Assembly: GCA_002699585.1 (NCBI GenBank)
Contig: PABP01000024.1
Location: 1 to 64,000 of the forward strand
Length of the DNA: 64,000 bases
Reading direction: 5' to 3'
Source of the DNA: Anaerolineaceae bacterium
GTDB taxonomy: Bacteria > Chloroflexota > Anaerolineae > Aggregatilineales > Phototrophicaceae
The notes beneath the pieces are model-generated. The model did no database searches, was not told where the DNA came from, and worked only from the letters and a program-made list of their open reading frames with translations. The stretch's first letter is position 1; every line of letters begins with the position of its first letter. Shown here piece after piece: positions 25,623-35,419 of this stretch. A program made the position numbers and the translations under genes.

Positions 25623-26189
25623 TTATCTTCTGGAGGCGTTGTTGGCGATGATGTTGTTGAAGTGCAGTTGGAACAAACTACAGATATTGTTGCCAACACC
25701 CACGTAGATATAGGTGAAATCTTCGCCATCGACGCTGAATTCGCCTGTATTGGCGCAGGGTTCAATCTGGACCGACTGCGTGGTCAGGCCACCGGCTTGG
25801 CGTGTGTTCGACAAGCACGCGATGACATTCTGGTTGACGCGCGTGCGGTTGACCACAACCGACACACCGGCTTCCGGGATGACATCGGTCCACTGGTCCT
25901 GCGTGTAGACCTTGCCGGCGATGGAACCCGTTTCCTGCAAGCACTGAATGACCGCATCGGCGCGTTCGATGGCAGCAATTGCTGGAATGTTGCCCGTGGT
26001 AAGGGCTGCGCCCGCCCCGGCAGTGGTGATGGCATCGACGAGATTGTCGGCATCGGTGGCCGTGTAGCCGGCGATATTCGGTAGGTAACGCTGAGCGCTG
26101 GTGGCGTCATTGGCCGTGCCGATGGTCTGGCAGGCGCTGGCAACGACGAGCATCAGCACCAGTGCGGGAATCATCAAAATTTTACGCAT
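25623..26189 (-). CDS. Lipoprotein of unknown function
   Basis: A 188-residue protein. A signal segment ILMIPALVLMLVVASAC with Cys20 at the lipobox places it in the membrane as a lipoprotein. The mature part has four more cysteines, VIQCLQE, IACLSN, EPCAN and NICSL, which may form disulfides, and it is Ala/Thr-rich. GGAGG precedes ATG 26189. No family is recognised. Confidence 0.75.
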   Translation of the reverse strand: MRKILMIPALVLMLVVASACQTIGTANDATSAQRYLPNIAGYTATDADNLVDAITTAGAGAALTTGNIPAIAAIERADAVIQCLQETGSIAGKVYTQDQWTDVIPEAGVSVVVNRTRVNQNVIACLSNTRQAGGLTTQSVQIEPCANTGEFSVDGEDFTYIYVGVGNNICSLFQLHFNNIIANNASRR

Positions 26190-26433
26190 TGTTGGTTGCC
26201 TCCACAGTTGGTGACAAGTATGTGTTGATACCAGAGTTTAAATTACACAACATATCCATTACAAAGTCTATAACACCATAGTACGTCAGGCGCATCGTCA
26301 TTGTAGCAGAATTTGTGTTCGGCGTAGGGTGAGCGTGGGGAATCGGGCCTATTCCAGAGAAATTCAACGCCAAGGCGCGAAGATGCTTATCGATAGGCAT
26401 GATGTCAGAGACTGATGAACGGCTTTGTGAGTT

Positions 26434-27339
26434 TTAGGTTTGTAGGAACGCCACGATCTCTTGATTCACCATATCCCTCTGCACAAGTAGAAGATCATGG
26501 CCAGCATCGGGAATGAGCGTTGTTTCAATTTGTGGGGCGACTGTATGAAGCCGTTGCATGGCGTCTTTGGCCGCGTACAAAACATCATTTTCGCCAATGA
26601 GACATAGCGTGGGTGTGGTGATGTGCTGTAATTCCTCATCACTCATGGCTGTCAGGACCGGGACTTCCTGCGGATTAGGCGGCACGAATGATTGCATGGT
26701 GAGCGCGAACTCCCCTACCATCGCATTCAGCATGTCAGGGTGCTTTTTTGCTAAGTCACTAAAACACCACTTAAAGTAGTTGCTAAAAGTATCTGGACCA
26801 GGGGCGATATAGAGTGCCATACTATGCTGTAGATAGGCATCACTAAAGGGTAAAATCGTCCCTGCTGGTGCAATCCAGACCATTTTACGTAACCGATTGG
26901 GATAGCGAAGGGCATACTGGCTGGCTACCCATCCCCCATAGGACGGTCCTATCAAATTCACTTCATCTACCAACCCAAGTCCATCAAACAAGCCATCCAA
27001 CCAGTCACTTGCTTGTTCGGCATTTGAGATTGTGCGTGTATAGACGCTTCGTCCGACGCAGCCGGTATTAATCAGACTATCTATTGCATAGGTTCTATAG
27101 TCCGTTGAAAGAGCCTCTATGCTGAGCGTCCACATTAACGACGTGCTGCCAGCACCCGGCAATAATACGAGGGGTGGCGCATCAACTGGCCCACTGATGC
27201 GCACAAAGGTTTGGCCATATGCCGTTTCCACCATCTTGGTTTCCGACGGGATCGGCCATTGGGTTGCGGCTTCATCATAATATGTGAGGTACGTGGTTCT
27301 GGCATCGTCTGACAGAAAAGGATGATACGGTGTATTCAT
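26434..27339 (-). CDS. Alpha/beta hydrolase
   Basis: A 301-residue protein. The oxyanion region LVLLPGAGSTSLMW, the nucleophile elbow GPSYGGW (Ser133), an acid in IGENDVLYAA and the catalytic His in PDAGHDLLLV form a complete triad. It resembles hydrolases of the haloalkane-dehalogenase/esterase group; the substrate is unknown. It follows the MerR gene on the same strand with 69 nt between, so it is probably the target and partner of that regulator. GGAG precedes ATG 27339. Confidence 0.9.
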   Translation of the reverse strand: MNTPYHPFLSDDARTTYLTYYDEAATQWPIPSETKMVETAYGQTFVRISGPVDAPPLVLLPGAGSTSLMWTLSIEALSTDYRTYAIDSLINTGCVGRSVYTRTISNAEQASDWLDGLFDGLGLVDEVNLIGPSYGGWVASQYALRYPNRLRKMVWIAPAGTILPFSDAYLQHSMALYIAPGPDTFSNYFKWCFSDLAKKHPDMLNAMVGEFALTMQSFVPPNPQEVPVLTAMSDEELQHITTPTLCLIGENDVLYAAKDAMQRLHTVAPQIETTLIPDAGHDLLLVQRDMVNQEIVAFLQT

Positions 27340-27408
27340 GATGGTTCTCCGATCATGGTGATAGGGTTTATCGCATGTTGTTGCAATTGTTATTCAAGGC
27401 TTCATAGT

Positions 27409-28245
27409 TCAGGCCTTCATAACCGGGAATTGGATCTCTGCTGTCAAGTCTCCTGTGGCTGGCGAACCATAGTAGATTTCTCGTGGAGCAGCCGTAATGT
27501 GGTACTGATTATTGGCAATCCACTGCCCAATGGCTTCGTAAGCCGGTTCCAGGCCGCGCACTTTCTGATGAAAATCGGCAACGACAACCGTTGCAGCTTG
27601 GGGGATCGCATCTATTTGTCGGATGACAATCGGATGAGTGGGCGCAGGGACATCTTCGATTTCTACACCACGTAATAAGAAAGCACATTCAGTATCGACA
27701 TGGGTACGGGTGTATCCTTCGTCATGATATAGGGCCATTGGAAAGCCGATCTGCAATCGATTCGCTTGTATCCATTCAGCAATCATTGTGAACAAGGTGT
27801 TCCAGCGCTGCGGGATATCCTCAACTGTGGCTATCGTTTCTCGGATGGCGGCGACGGTAAAGGCATCAACAGCTTTCAAGCTGATGTCAAAAGAAGGAAA
27901 TGTGCCGTCCATTTCGAGATTGTTCAAACGGGTGCTGATGCGTTCTCGGCGGCGTTGGGCTTCATCTATGGTGTTATCAATCAATTTCAACTGCGCTTTA
28001 AGAATGTCACGCACTTCTTCGATAGTCGGATTGTCCTGAAGAAGACGTTTTATCTCCTCCAGAGAAAGCCCAACATCCTTTAGTGCAAGGATTTGATTGA
28101 GTGTTTGCAGTTGACCTGCATTGTAGTAACGATAGCCTGTGAATGGATCCACTTTCGCAGGTTTGAACAAATCAATGGCATCATAATGCCGTAACGTTTC
28201 AATCGTTACGCTTGCTATCCGGGAAAACTCGCCTACTCGGAACAT
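27409..28245 (-). CDS. MerR family regulator with GyrI-like effector domain
   Basis: A 278-residue protein. Residues 1-70 are the MerR winged helix: MFRVGEFSRIASVTIETLRHYDAIDLFKP, then GYRYYNAGQLQTL. A coiled-coil dimerisation helix spans about 75-115 (LKAQLKLIDNTIDEAQRRRERI). The C-terminal domain (about 120-278) has GyrI/AraC-ligand-binding character, as in BmrR-type multidrug sensors. It is the first gene of an operon with the alpha/beta hydrolase. The promoter at 28252-28282 has MerR architecture, and transcription would begin at or next to the ATG, so the mRNA is probably leaderless. Confidence 0.9.
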   Translation of the reverse strand: MFRVGEFSRIASVTIETLRHYDAIDLFKPAKVDPFTGYRYYNAGQLQTLNQILALKDVGLSLEEIKRLLQDNPTIEEVRDILKAQLKLIDNTIDEAQRRRERISTRLNNLEMDGTFPSFDISLKAVDAFTVAAIRETIATVEDIPQRWNTLFTMIAEWIQANRLQIGFPMALYHDEGYTRTHVDTECAFLLRGVEIEDVPAPTHPIVIRQIDAIPQAATVVVADFHQKVRGLEPAYEAIGQWIANNQYHITAAPREIYYGSPATGDLTAEIQFPVMKA

Positions 28246-28251
28246 ATCTAC

Positions 28252-28282
28252 GTTATAACCTCTCGTGTAACCCTAGAGTCAA
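28252..28282 (-). promoter_or_regulatory. MerR-type promoter with operator dyad
   Basis: On the minus strand: -35 TTGACT (28282-28277), a 19-nt spacer, -10 TATAAC (28257-28252). The spacer is the length MerR proteins need to twist. It contains the interrupted palindrome CTCTnGnGTnACnCnAGAG, which fits a MerR dimer site. Only six bases separate the -10 from the MerR ATG. Confidence 0.8.
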
Positions 28283-28441
28283 GGAAGTATTTTTACTTCA
28301 CTAATCATACAAACTCTGTAACCAAAATTTCTCTCTATGATCGCCATACGCTCTATCCCGCAATACTGCTCCCATCTTGCGAAAAAACCCGCGCCCATGT
28401 ATCGTGTGGCACGCGAAGAATGACCAATCAAGGGGTCGCTG

Positions 28442-31400
28442 ATGCGCCTGCTGCGTCGCTTGCTGCCGGATCTCATTTCCATATTGATTTTGTTCGCCTT
28501 GCCACTGGGCTTCTTCAGCCAGCAGACATTGGGCGGTAAAACCCTGCTGCCGACTGAAAACATCTATCAGTACGAACCCTACGCCAGCGAAAGCGCCCAG
28601 GCGGGAGCGCCCGCGTATCCCCAGAATCACCTCATCAGCGACCTGGTTTTGCAAAACTACCAGTGGAAAAACTTCATCATCACCCAACTGGGCGAGGGTG
28701 AAATCCCGCTGTGGAACCCGAACCAGTTCGCGGGGATTCCGTTTTTGGCGGCTGGCCAACACAGCGCCCTCTACCCGTTGAGCGCCATCTACTACGTCAT
28801 GGACCTCCCCAGCGCCTATGGTTGGTTCACGGTCGTTAATTTGTGGCTGGCAGGCGTCTTCATGTACGCTTTTATTGTGCTTGGCCTGGGCCTACGCCGA
28901 GAAGCGGCCATGATGGCTGGCGTCATCTACCAGTTCAACAGCTTTGTGATCGCCAGCGTCGTCTTCCAGATGATGATCGGCGGTATTCCCTGGCTGCCCC
29001 TCATGCTGCTCATGACCGAGTTCATCATCCGCCAGCAGCGCTTGATGGGCCGACCTGCCAGCGTCCCCTGGGTGCTGGTCGGGGCCGGGGCGCTGGGCAT
29101 GAACATCCTGGCAGGCCATGTCGAAATTACGATTTACACGCTGCTGATTACGGGCTTTTATGCGGCGGTGCGTTTGGGGGGCGATGGTTGGCGACGGCGC
29201 ACCTGGGGCCTGATGGTCAAACAGGGCGCATGGCTGCTAGCGATGGTCGCACTGGGCATGGCCCTGGGAGCGGTGCAGTTTTTGCCGTTGTTTGAGTTCG
29301 CCAACAGCAATTGGCGCGCAGCCCGCACCGATTTCTGGCAAGTTCTCAGTTTTGCTCATCCCCCACGCGACATTCTGCAATTCCTGCTGCCGAATTTTTA
29401 CGGCAATCCGTCGCATCACCACTATTTCGATGTGTTTTCCTTGCAGATGGTCCCCGTCAGCGGCGTTAACCAGACGCATACTGACTGGGGCATCAAAAAC
29501 TACGTAGAGTCGGCGCTGTATGTCGGCGTGCTGCCGCTGCTACTGAGCGTATATGCGCTTTATGATCGCTGGATCGGTTGGCGCTTCCGCAGCGATGACC
29601 CACGCACGACGACGACTGCCAATAGGGTCATGGCCAATGAGCCACCCGTCCGCGCGATTTTTGCCGTGCTGGGGTTCTTCAGCCTGCTGTTCATGTTCGG
29701 CGTGCCCGTGTATGCCATCGTCTATGTGTTGCCCGGTATCAACCAATTGAACAGCGCTTTCCGCTGGGTGTTTGGTCTGTCGCTGGCGGTTGCGGTGCTA
29801 TCGGCTTATGGCATGGATGGCCTCATTCGGCGGGCTGCGGAAAAATTTGCCCCGCGTCTGACAGTTGTTGGCCTGCTGATCATGATCGCCAGCTTGCTGC
29901 TGATGGTCGCTTTGCTGGCCAGCCGCCTGCTGTTCCCCCAGCTAGAGCCGATTATCGAGCAGGTGCGCTCGTCTATGCTGAACGCCAGCCGTGCCTTCCC
30001 CGATGCGCGCAGTTTTTACAGCTACGAGTTCGGCAACCTGCTGATTTTCGCCATCGACCTGTTTTTATCCGGTGGCATGTTCTGGCGCGTGGGCCGTATG
30101 CGCGGCTTCGCTGGATTTGGGCGCTGGGCTGTGTTTTCTGTGGCGCTGGTCACCATTGATCTGATGATCGCGTCCTGGGGATTCAACCCGGCCAGTGACC
30201 CGGCTTTACTGGCCTACAAACCGGAGAGCATTGCCTTTTTGCAGTCCCAGCAGCAGGATGGCGACGTCTGGCGCTTTACAACGTATGAAGACCCAAAACG
30301 TAGCCCCATCCTGAACGCCAACCTGGGCTGGATGTACGGCCTCTATGATATTCGCGGCTACGATAGCATCATCCCCAAGCCGACGATGGACCTGATGCAG
30401 GGTCTTGCGCCACAGGTGCAGCGCGATTTTAACCGCATTGCGCCTATCTTCATGACCTATGAGGATGACCAGGGCAATGCCTATTTTAATGCCACCGATG
30501 CCCTGACATCGCCTGTGCTCGATCAACTGGCTGTGCGCTACGTGCTGACCTATGCCGATCAGGACATCAGCGCGCCCGGTTATGAACTGGCCTACAGCGA
30601 TGCCTCGCTGCGTATCTATGAGAATACCGAGGCGCTGCCTTATGCCTATTTGCAGCCGCTCACTGACGAAACGCCCTTGCCACTGACCCTCACTGGCAAT
30701 ACAGGCCGCGAAAAATTCATCGACCTGACTGCCGACCAACTACGCACGCTCATTATCAGCGAAAATTATGCTGAGGGCTGGCGCGCGTTCATTCGCCCAC
30801 AAGGAGCTGCTGAAGATACCGAGCAGCCGCTAGAGGTGGTCGCAACTGCCAACAATCTGCAATCAGTGGAAATTCCCATTGGTACGGAAGACCTCCCCGC
30901 AGGCAGTTACACAGTACGCCTTGTTTACAGCCCGGTGACGTTCCAGGTGGGCGTATTTGGGAGCGTGTTGGGCGTGCTGGTGCTGACCCTGCTGGCTGGC
31001 ATCTGGGTGTGGCGCAGTTTCGTCGGCACCAATACCGAAGAGAGCAGTACGACCGCCCGTGTCGCGCGTAACAGTGTCGCCCCGATTGTACTGCGCCTGT
31101 TCAATCGTGGCATCGACTTCGTGCTGGCGTTCATCATTTACCGTATGCTGGACCCGGAGAGCGTCGGTACCTATAACTTCGCCGTGGTCATCTTCGTCTG
31201 GTTCGATATTTTCATCAACTTCGGCCTGAATCTCTACCTGATCCGTGAAGTGGCCCGCGACAAGCTGCGCAGTGGCTTCTACTTCTTCAACACCAGTTTC
31301 ATGCGCTTTGGCCTGTTCTTGCTGGGCATCCTGCTGCTGATCGGCTTCCTTGACCTGTGGCCGCGTTTGGGGGCCAATGCCATCGAGCAAGAGGGCGTGT

Positions 31401-32536
31401 TGGCGCTGTTTTTGCTCTACATGGGCCTGCTTCCGGCGACGCTCAACACGGGCATGACGGCGCTCTTTTACGCCTATGAACGCGCAGAAGTGCCATCCAC
31501 GATTGAGACCATCACCGCCATTAACAAGGCCGTTTTCGGCGTGATTGTGCTGGTGCTGGGCGGCGGCATCATCGGGCTGGCGGCAGTGAGCATCGTCAAC
31601 AACTTCATTACCTTTGGCATCCTCGTGTGGCAGGGTCGCAGCCTGATCGGGCGTATTCCCTCGTTCAAGCCCGATTTCCGGCTGATGGGTAACATGGCCC
31701 GTGAGAGCTGGCCGCTGATGCTCAATCACTTTCTGGCGACCATCTTCTTTCAGTTCGACATCGTGATTTTGCAGGCCGTACGCGGGGAGCGCACCGTCGC
31801 CGAGTACAGTACATCGTATAAGTGGCTGCTGGCGATTAATATCATTCCGGCGATGTTTACGCAGGCGCTGTTCCCGGTGCTCAGCCGCCAATCCGAAGAG
31901 GACATGGATGCGTTTTATCGCTCGTATACCTTCGGCCTCAAGCTGATGCTGACGCTCTCGCTGCCGCTGGCGGTAGCCTTCATGGCCCTGGCGGAAGTGC
32001 TGACGATCATTCTGGCGGGACCGGGTTATTTGCCCAATGCGGCCATCGCCCTGCAAGTCATGATCTGGAGCATTCCGCTGGGTTGGATGAACAGCCTGAC
32101 GCAATATGCCCTGATCGCGCTCAACCTCCAGCGTTGGATCACGGTGGCGTTTTTCCTGGCAGTGGGCTTTAACATCGTCACCAACCTGATTTTCATCCCG
32201 CAGTATGGGTTTGTCGCCGCTGCCGTAACCACCATCTTTTCTGAAGCGGCGCTGCTGGTCCCCTTCGGCATTCTGATGCAGCGCGGCATGCAGCGACCTG
32301 TGCCCTGGTTGGGCATCACCTGGCGACCGGCGCTGGCGACCCTGGCCATGCTGGCCGTGACTGTCATCACATGGCCGTTGCTGAACGTGCTGGCTGTTGC
32401 TCTTGGGACAGTCGTTTACGCCGTTGTGCTGATCGCGCTACGTCCGCTGTCCGACGAGGAATCCGCCATGCTTAATCGGATGCTGCCCAACCGCCTCACA
32501 GAGTCGCGTATCGGTCGCTTTGTGTTAAATGCGTAA
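28442..32536 (+). CDS. Fusion of YfhO-like membrane protein and Wzx-type polysaccharide flippase
   Basis: A 1364-residue protein. Residues 1-855 match YfhO-like multi-pass proteins: SILILFALPLGFF, LGGKTLLPTENIYQYEPYA, DLVLQNYQWKNFI, ending in an exposed domain and a last membrane helix near 835-855 (GVFGSVLGVLVLTLLAGIWVW). A short polar linker (TNTEESSTTARVARN) leads to residues about 876-1364, a complete oligosaccharide flippase: FNRGIDFVLAFIIYRMLDPE, YNFAVVIFVW, then about 12-14 helices ending in VLNRMLPNRL. The two parts normally occur as separate proteins. YfhO proteins are thought to glycosylate cell-surface lipids, and flippases export lipid-linked sugars, so one protein may combine transfer and export. 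The frame is continuous with no internal start signal seen at the junction. Confidence 0.85.
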   Translation: MRLLRRLLPDLISILILFALPLGFFSQQTLGGKTLLPTENIYQYEPYASESAQAGAPAYPQNHLISDLVLQNYQWKNFIITQLGEGEIPLWNPNQFAGIPFLAAGQHSALYPLSAIYYVMDLPSAYGWFTVVNLWLAGVFMYAFIVLGLGLRREAAMMAGVIYQFNSFVIASVVFQMMIGGIPWLPLMLLMTEFIIRQQRLMGRPASVPWVLVGAGALGMNILAGHVEITIYTLLITGFYAAVRLGGDGWRRRTWGLMVKQGAWLLAMVALGMALGAVQFLPLFEFANSNWRAARTDFWQVLSFAHPPRDILQFLLPNFYGNPSHHHYFDVFSLQMVPVSGVNQTHTDWGIKNYVESALYVGVLPLLLSVYALYDRWIGWRFRSDDPRTTTTANRVMANEPPVRAIFAVLGFFSLLFMFGVPVYAIVYVLPGINQLNSAFRWVFGLSLAVAVLSAYGMDGLIRRAAEKFAPRLTVVGLLIMIASLLLMVALLASRLLFPQLEPIIEQVRSSMLNASRAFPDARSFYSYEFGNLLIFAIDLFLSGGMFWRVGRMRGFAGFGRWAVFSVALVTIDLMIASWGFNPASDPALLAYKPESIAFLQSQQQDGDVWRFTTYEDPKRSPILNANLGWMYGLYDIRGYDSIIPKPTMDLMQGLAPQVQRDFNRIAPIFMTYEDDQGNAYFNATDALTSPVLDQLAVRYVLTYADQDISAPGYELAYSDASLRIYENTEALPYAYLQPLTDETPLPLTLTGNTGREKFIDLTADQLRTLIISENYAEGWRAFIRPQGAAEDTEQPLEVVATANNLQSVEIPIGTEDLPAGSYTVRLVYSPVTFQVGVFGSVLGVLVLTLLAGIWVWRSFVGTNTEESSTTARVARNSVAPIVLRLFNRGIDFVLAFIIYRMLDPESVGTYNFAVVIFVWFDIFINFGLNLYLIREVARDKLRSGFYFFNTSFMRFGLFLLGILLLIGFLDLWPRLGANAIEQEGVLALFLLYMGLLPATLNTGMTALFYAYERAEVPSTIETITAINKAVFGVIVLVLGGGIIGLAAVSIVNNFITFGILVWQGRSLIGRIPSFKPDFRLMGNMARESWPLMLNHFLATIFFQFDIVILQAVRGERTVAEYSTSYKWLLAINIIPAMFTQALFPVLSRQSEEDMDAFYRSYTFGLKLMLTLSLPLAVAFMALAEVLTIILAGPGYLPNAAIALQVMIWSIPLGWMNSLTQYALIALNLQRWITVAFFLAVGFNIVTNLIFIPQYGFVAAAVTTIFSEAALLVPFGILMQRGMQRPVPWLGITWRPALATLAMLAVTVITWPLLNVLAVALGTVVYAVVLIALRPLSDEESAMLNRMLPNRLTESRIGRFVLNA

Positions 32537-32628
32537 CGCAAAGTTGCAAAGATGCAAAGGATTAGAGAAAGAGATAACTCAAAGACCCAGAGGCACAAAG
32601 ACTCAGAGAAAAAAGAAAAGATCACCAC
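32537..32628. repeat. Intergenic CACAAAG-type repeat, family A copy 2
   Basis: Purine-rich runs of AAAG and CAGAG (AGAGGCACAAAGACTCAGAG at about 32589). It resembles 1820-1860 and 35420-35465, and the inverted copy at 33675-33775. Confidence 0.5.
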
Positions 32629-32629
32629 A

Positions 32630-32659
32630 AAGGCACTAAGCTATATCACTTAGTGCCTT
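32630..32659. terminator. Bidirectional terminator hairpin
   Basis: An 11-bp perfect stem, AAGGCACTAAG (32630-32640) with CTTAGTGCCTT (32649-32659), between the convergent flippase fusion and SH3 genes. The T-tract is weak on both sides. Confidence 0.65.
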
Positions 32660-32683
32660 CAATGTTACACAGTGAAGTGACTG

Positions 32684-33586
32684 CTATCTCAGCTTTTCGA
32701 AGCTAATTTCCCAGGGTTCATCCACATTTGAGGTTAGCCAATAGACCACGCAATCCTCATTGGCACGGTATACAGTTGATACTTCTAAAGTATCGGCGTC
32801 AAAATCACCCTCATTGAAGACCGTACCACTATCACAATCGCCTAGTGGCTCCGCATGCAATATGAAGAAATTGTCGTCCACATTTGCATTTACAGTCCAA
32901 ATGCCTTCCGGTATAAAAGTCGGCATCGTCATCTGTGTACCAACACCAGATATTGATGTCCCTGTTTCAACCTGTAACGTAATGTCAGCTATGATGTCCA
33001 GGTCGAGCACATTTCTCAAAGCAAATGACCAATCTCCATCAACATTGTCTGTCTCAAAGATTATCGAACAGCCGTCAGAAATGAAAAGTGTACTTACTTC
33101 AAGGCTCCGAGCATCAAAGACACCTTCATTGAATAGTGTGTCATCCCGACAATCGCCTTCAATTACAATCGACTTAAGTATGAAGAAATTGTCGGCGACC
33201 ACAGCGTCAATGCGATATGCACCTGTGGGAATATCAAATATGTCAGTCACGTCTTTACCACGTCCACTGACTTCAAGAATGGGTTCTTGTGTGATGGGAT
33301 AAAATCGCTGAGGGGCACGTTCTACTAAGAAATCTGCAATATAAGCATCATCTTCACCTTCTCGGTAAATTCGCAACCACCCATCATCAGGCGATTCATC
33401 ATATATTAGAAGCGTATCACCAGCATGAACCACGGCCACAACTGAAGATGAAGTGTTTGCTTCCGCACGAATGTTGGCCGTTTCCGCAGTGACGTTGTAT
33501 TCGATCACATTTTCATCTTGTGCGAGGGTAGGGAAAATCAAGCAAGCAAGAATCGCAACCAAAGCACCAATCTTAAAAGACTTCAT
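32684..33586 (-). CDS. Secreted SH3 protein with a duplicated C-terminal domain
   Basis: 300 residues from ATG 33586, preferred over GTG 33604 because GAAAGG lies before it. A signal peptide ends near LIFPTLAQ. Residues about 28-85 are a bacterial SH3 domain (TANIRAEANTSSSVVAVVHAGD, then GWLRIY). The rest contains one domain twice: ADNFFILKSIVIEGDC, FNEGVFDARSLEVSTLF and, about 105 residues later, DDNFFILHAEPLGDC, FNEGDFDADTLEVSTVY. Each copy has two Cys that may form a disulfide. It is a cell-surface protein of unknown binding partner. The gene is AT-richer than its neighbours. Confidence 0.75.
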   Translation of the reverse strand: MKSFKIGALVAILACLIFPTLAQDENVIEYNVTAETANIRAEANTSSSVVAVVHAGDTLLIYDESPDDGWLRIYREGEDDAYIADFLVERAPQRFYPITQEPILEVSGRGKDVTDIFDIPTGAYRIDAVVADNFFILKSIVIEGDCRDDTLFNEGVFDARSLEVSTLFISDGCSIIFETDNVDGDWSFALRNVLDLDIIADITLQVETGTSISGVGTQMTMPTFIPEGIWTVNANVDDNFFILHAEPLGDCDSGTVFNEGDFDADTLEVSTVYRANEDCVVYWLTSNVDEPWEISFEKLR

Positions 33587-33674
33587 AAGCAAATAGCCTT
33601 TCACAGTAAATATTATTAATTATATTTGATTATTTCTCAAAAATACGTAAAGGTAATAGACATAACATCAATCA

Positions 33675-33775
33675 CTCTCTGTGCCTCTGCGTCTCTGTGT
33701 TATCCCTTTCTTTTCCCTTTTGTACCTTCGCGGCTTCGCGTTAAATCTTTTCTCTGTGCGCTCTGTGTCGTCTAT
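33675..33775. repeat. Intergenic CACAAAG-type repeat, family A copy 3 (inverted)
   Basis: CTCTGTGCCTCTGCGTCTCTGTG and, later, TCTCTGTGCGCTCTGTGTCG: the complement of the CACAGAG text seen at 35420. It lies just upstream of guaA. Confidence 0.5.
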
Positions 33776-33858
33776 GGTGAAACTACTGCTACCAACCCCC
33801 GGCAGATGGCGGTAAACTGTGGGCTGTTCAGCCAGATGCCAGACGAGGAAGCCCCTAT

Positions 33859-35412
33859 ATGATCCAAGACCTGCGCCAGGGCGGTGTCGCCGTCATTGAC
33901 TTCGGCAGCCAGTATACGCAATTGATCGCACGGCGCGTCCGTGAGCAAGGCGTCTATGCGGAAGTCTTCGCCCATGATGCCAGCCCCGACCGCATCAACC
34001 AGCACCAGCCGCAAGCCATCATCCTCAGTGGTGGCCCCAACAGCGTTTATGAAAGTGACGCGCCCCAGGTCGCCAAGCACCTGCTAAAGGGTGGCAGGCC
34101 CATCCTGGGCATTTGCTACGGCATGCAAGCCCTGACCCACGCGCTGGGTGGCCAGGTGGCCTCATCTGCCGAACGCGAATATGGCCCAGCGACCATCACG
34201 CATCAGCCACACAGCCCCCTGCTGGATGGCCTTGAGGGCGAATTGAATGTGTGGATGTCGCACGGCGACCGCATCGAGCAGCCGCCGGAGGGATTCACGC
34301 CGCTCGCATCAAGCGACCACTCGCCGTTTGCCGCCATCGGCGATGTCGAGCGCGGCCTGTATGGCGTGCAGTTCCACCCGGAAGTCAGCCATACGCCGCA
34401 AGGTGGCGCGATGCTGCATAACTTCCTGTTCAAGATCGCCAAATTAGAGGCCAAATGGACACCGCTAGCCTTCATTGAAAGCGCGGTACAAACGATCCAG
34501 GCGCAAGTCGGCGATGAGCGCGTTCTGCTGGCCCTGAGTGGTGGCGTCGATAGTGCCGTTGCTGGCGCATTGATCCACAAAGCCGTCGGCGACCAGTTGA
34601 CGAGCGTCTTCGTCAATACGGGTTTTTTGCGCAAAAACGAACCCGAAGAAGTGCTGGCCGTTTTCCGTGACGAGATGGGCATGAATGTGGTCTACAGCAA
34701 CGCCACCGAGTATTTCCTGGATGCCTTGCAGGGCCGTACCGAGCCAGAAGCCAAGCGCAAGATCATCGGCGGGGCCTTTATCGATGTCTTCAAGGAAGAG
34801 GCCGATAAGCTGGAAGGCATCCGCTTTTTAGCCCAGGGCACAATCTACCCGGATGTCATCGAGAGCGCATCGGATAGCAAGTCAGCGCATGTCATCAAGA
34901 GCCACCATAATGTGGGCGGGTTGCCGGAGCAGCTCGGTTTTGAGTTGGTCGAGCCATTGCGCGACCTGTTCAAAGATGAGGTGCGCAAAGTAGGCAGTGC
35001 ATTAGGTCTGCCCGATCATATCGTGTGGCGGCAGCCCTTCCCTGGGCCAGGTCTGGCCATCCGCTGCCTGGGTGAACTCACATGGGAGCGCCTGGAAACC
35101 CTGCGCGAGGCAGATGCTATTTTTTTAGATGAGCTACGCAGCGCGGGCCTGCTGGTTGGGGATACGGCCCAGTGCTTCGCCGTGCTGCTGCCCGTGAAAG
35201 CCGTTGGCGTCATGGGCGACATCCGCACCTATGAGGAGGTGATCGCCCTGCGTGCCGTCCAGACGCAGGACTTCATGACAGCCGACTGGGCGCGTCTGCC
35301 CTATGACCTGCTGGCTAAGGTCAGCAGCCAGATCGTGAACAAGGTCAAGGGCGTCAACCGCGTGGTATATGACATCACCAGCAAGCCCCCCGGCACCATC
35401 GAGTGGGAATAG
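33859..35412 (+). CDS. guaA: GMP synthase (glutamine-hydrolysing)
   Basis: A 517-residue protein of normal length. The amidotransferase domain has [18 protein letters not shown] with nucleophile Cys86, and QFHPEVSH with His173 and Glu175. The ATP-pyrophosphatase domain has LALSGGVDS (residues 224-232) and GAFIDVF. The dimerisation C-terminus has [31 protein letters not shown]. It converts XMP, ATP and glutamine into GMP. GAGGAAG precedes ATG 33859. No purine riboswitch is visible upstream, where repeat family A lies. It stands alone and ends at a hairpin at 35467. Confidence 0.98.
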   Translation: MIQDLRQGGVAVIDFGSQYTQLIARRVREQGVYAEVFAHDASPDRINQHQPQAIILSGGPNSVYESDAPQVAKHLLKGGRPILGICYGMQALTHALGGQVASSAEREYGPATITHQPHSPLLDGLEGELNVWMSHGDRIEQPPEGFTPLASSDHSPFAAIGDVERGLYGVQFHPEVSHTPQGGAMLHNFLFKIAKLEAKWTPLAFIESAVQTIQAQVGDERVLLALSGGVDSAVAGALIHKAVGDQLTSVFVNTGFLRKNEPEEVLAVFRDEMGMNVVYSNATEYFLDALQGRTEPEAKRKIIGGAFIDVFKEEADKLEGIRFLAQGTIYPDVIESASDSKSAHVIKSHHNVGGLPEQLGFELVEPLRDLFKDEVRKVGSALGLPDHIVWRQPFPGPGLAIRCLGELTWERLETLREADAIFLDELRSAGLLVGDTAQCFAVLLPVKAVGVMGDIRTYEEVIALRAVQTQDFMTADWARLPYDLLAKVSSQIVNKVKGVNRVVYDITSKPPGTIEWE

Positions 35413-35419
35413 ATTAAAA

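Noticed and set aside
30863-32104. A 413-codon open frame on the minus strand inside the flippase fusion
   Set aside because: It is rich in His, Gln and Asp with no domain or ribosome-binding site, and lies opposite the much better supported fusion gene; it is a shadow of third-position GC bias.
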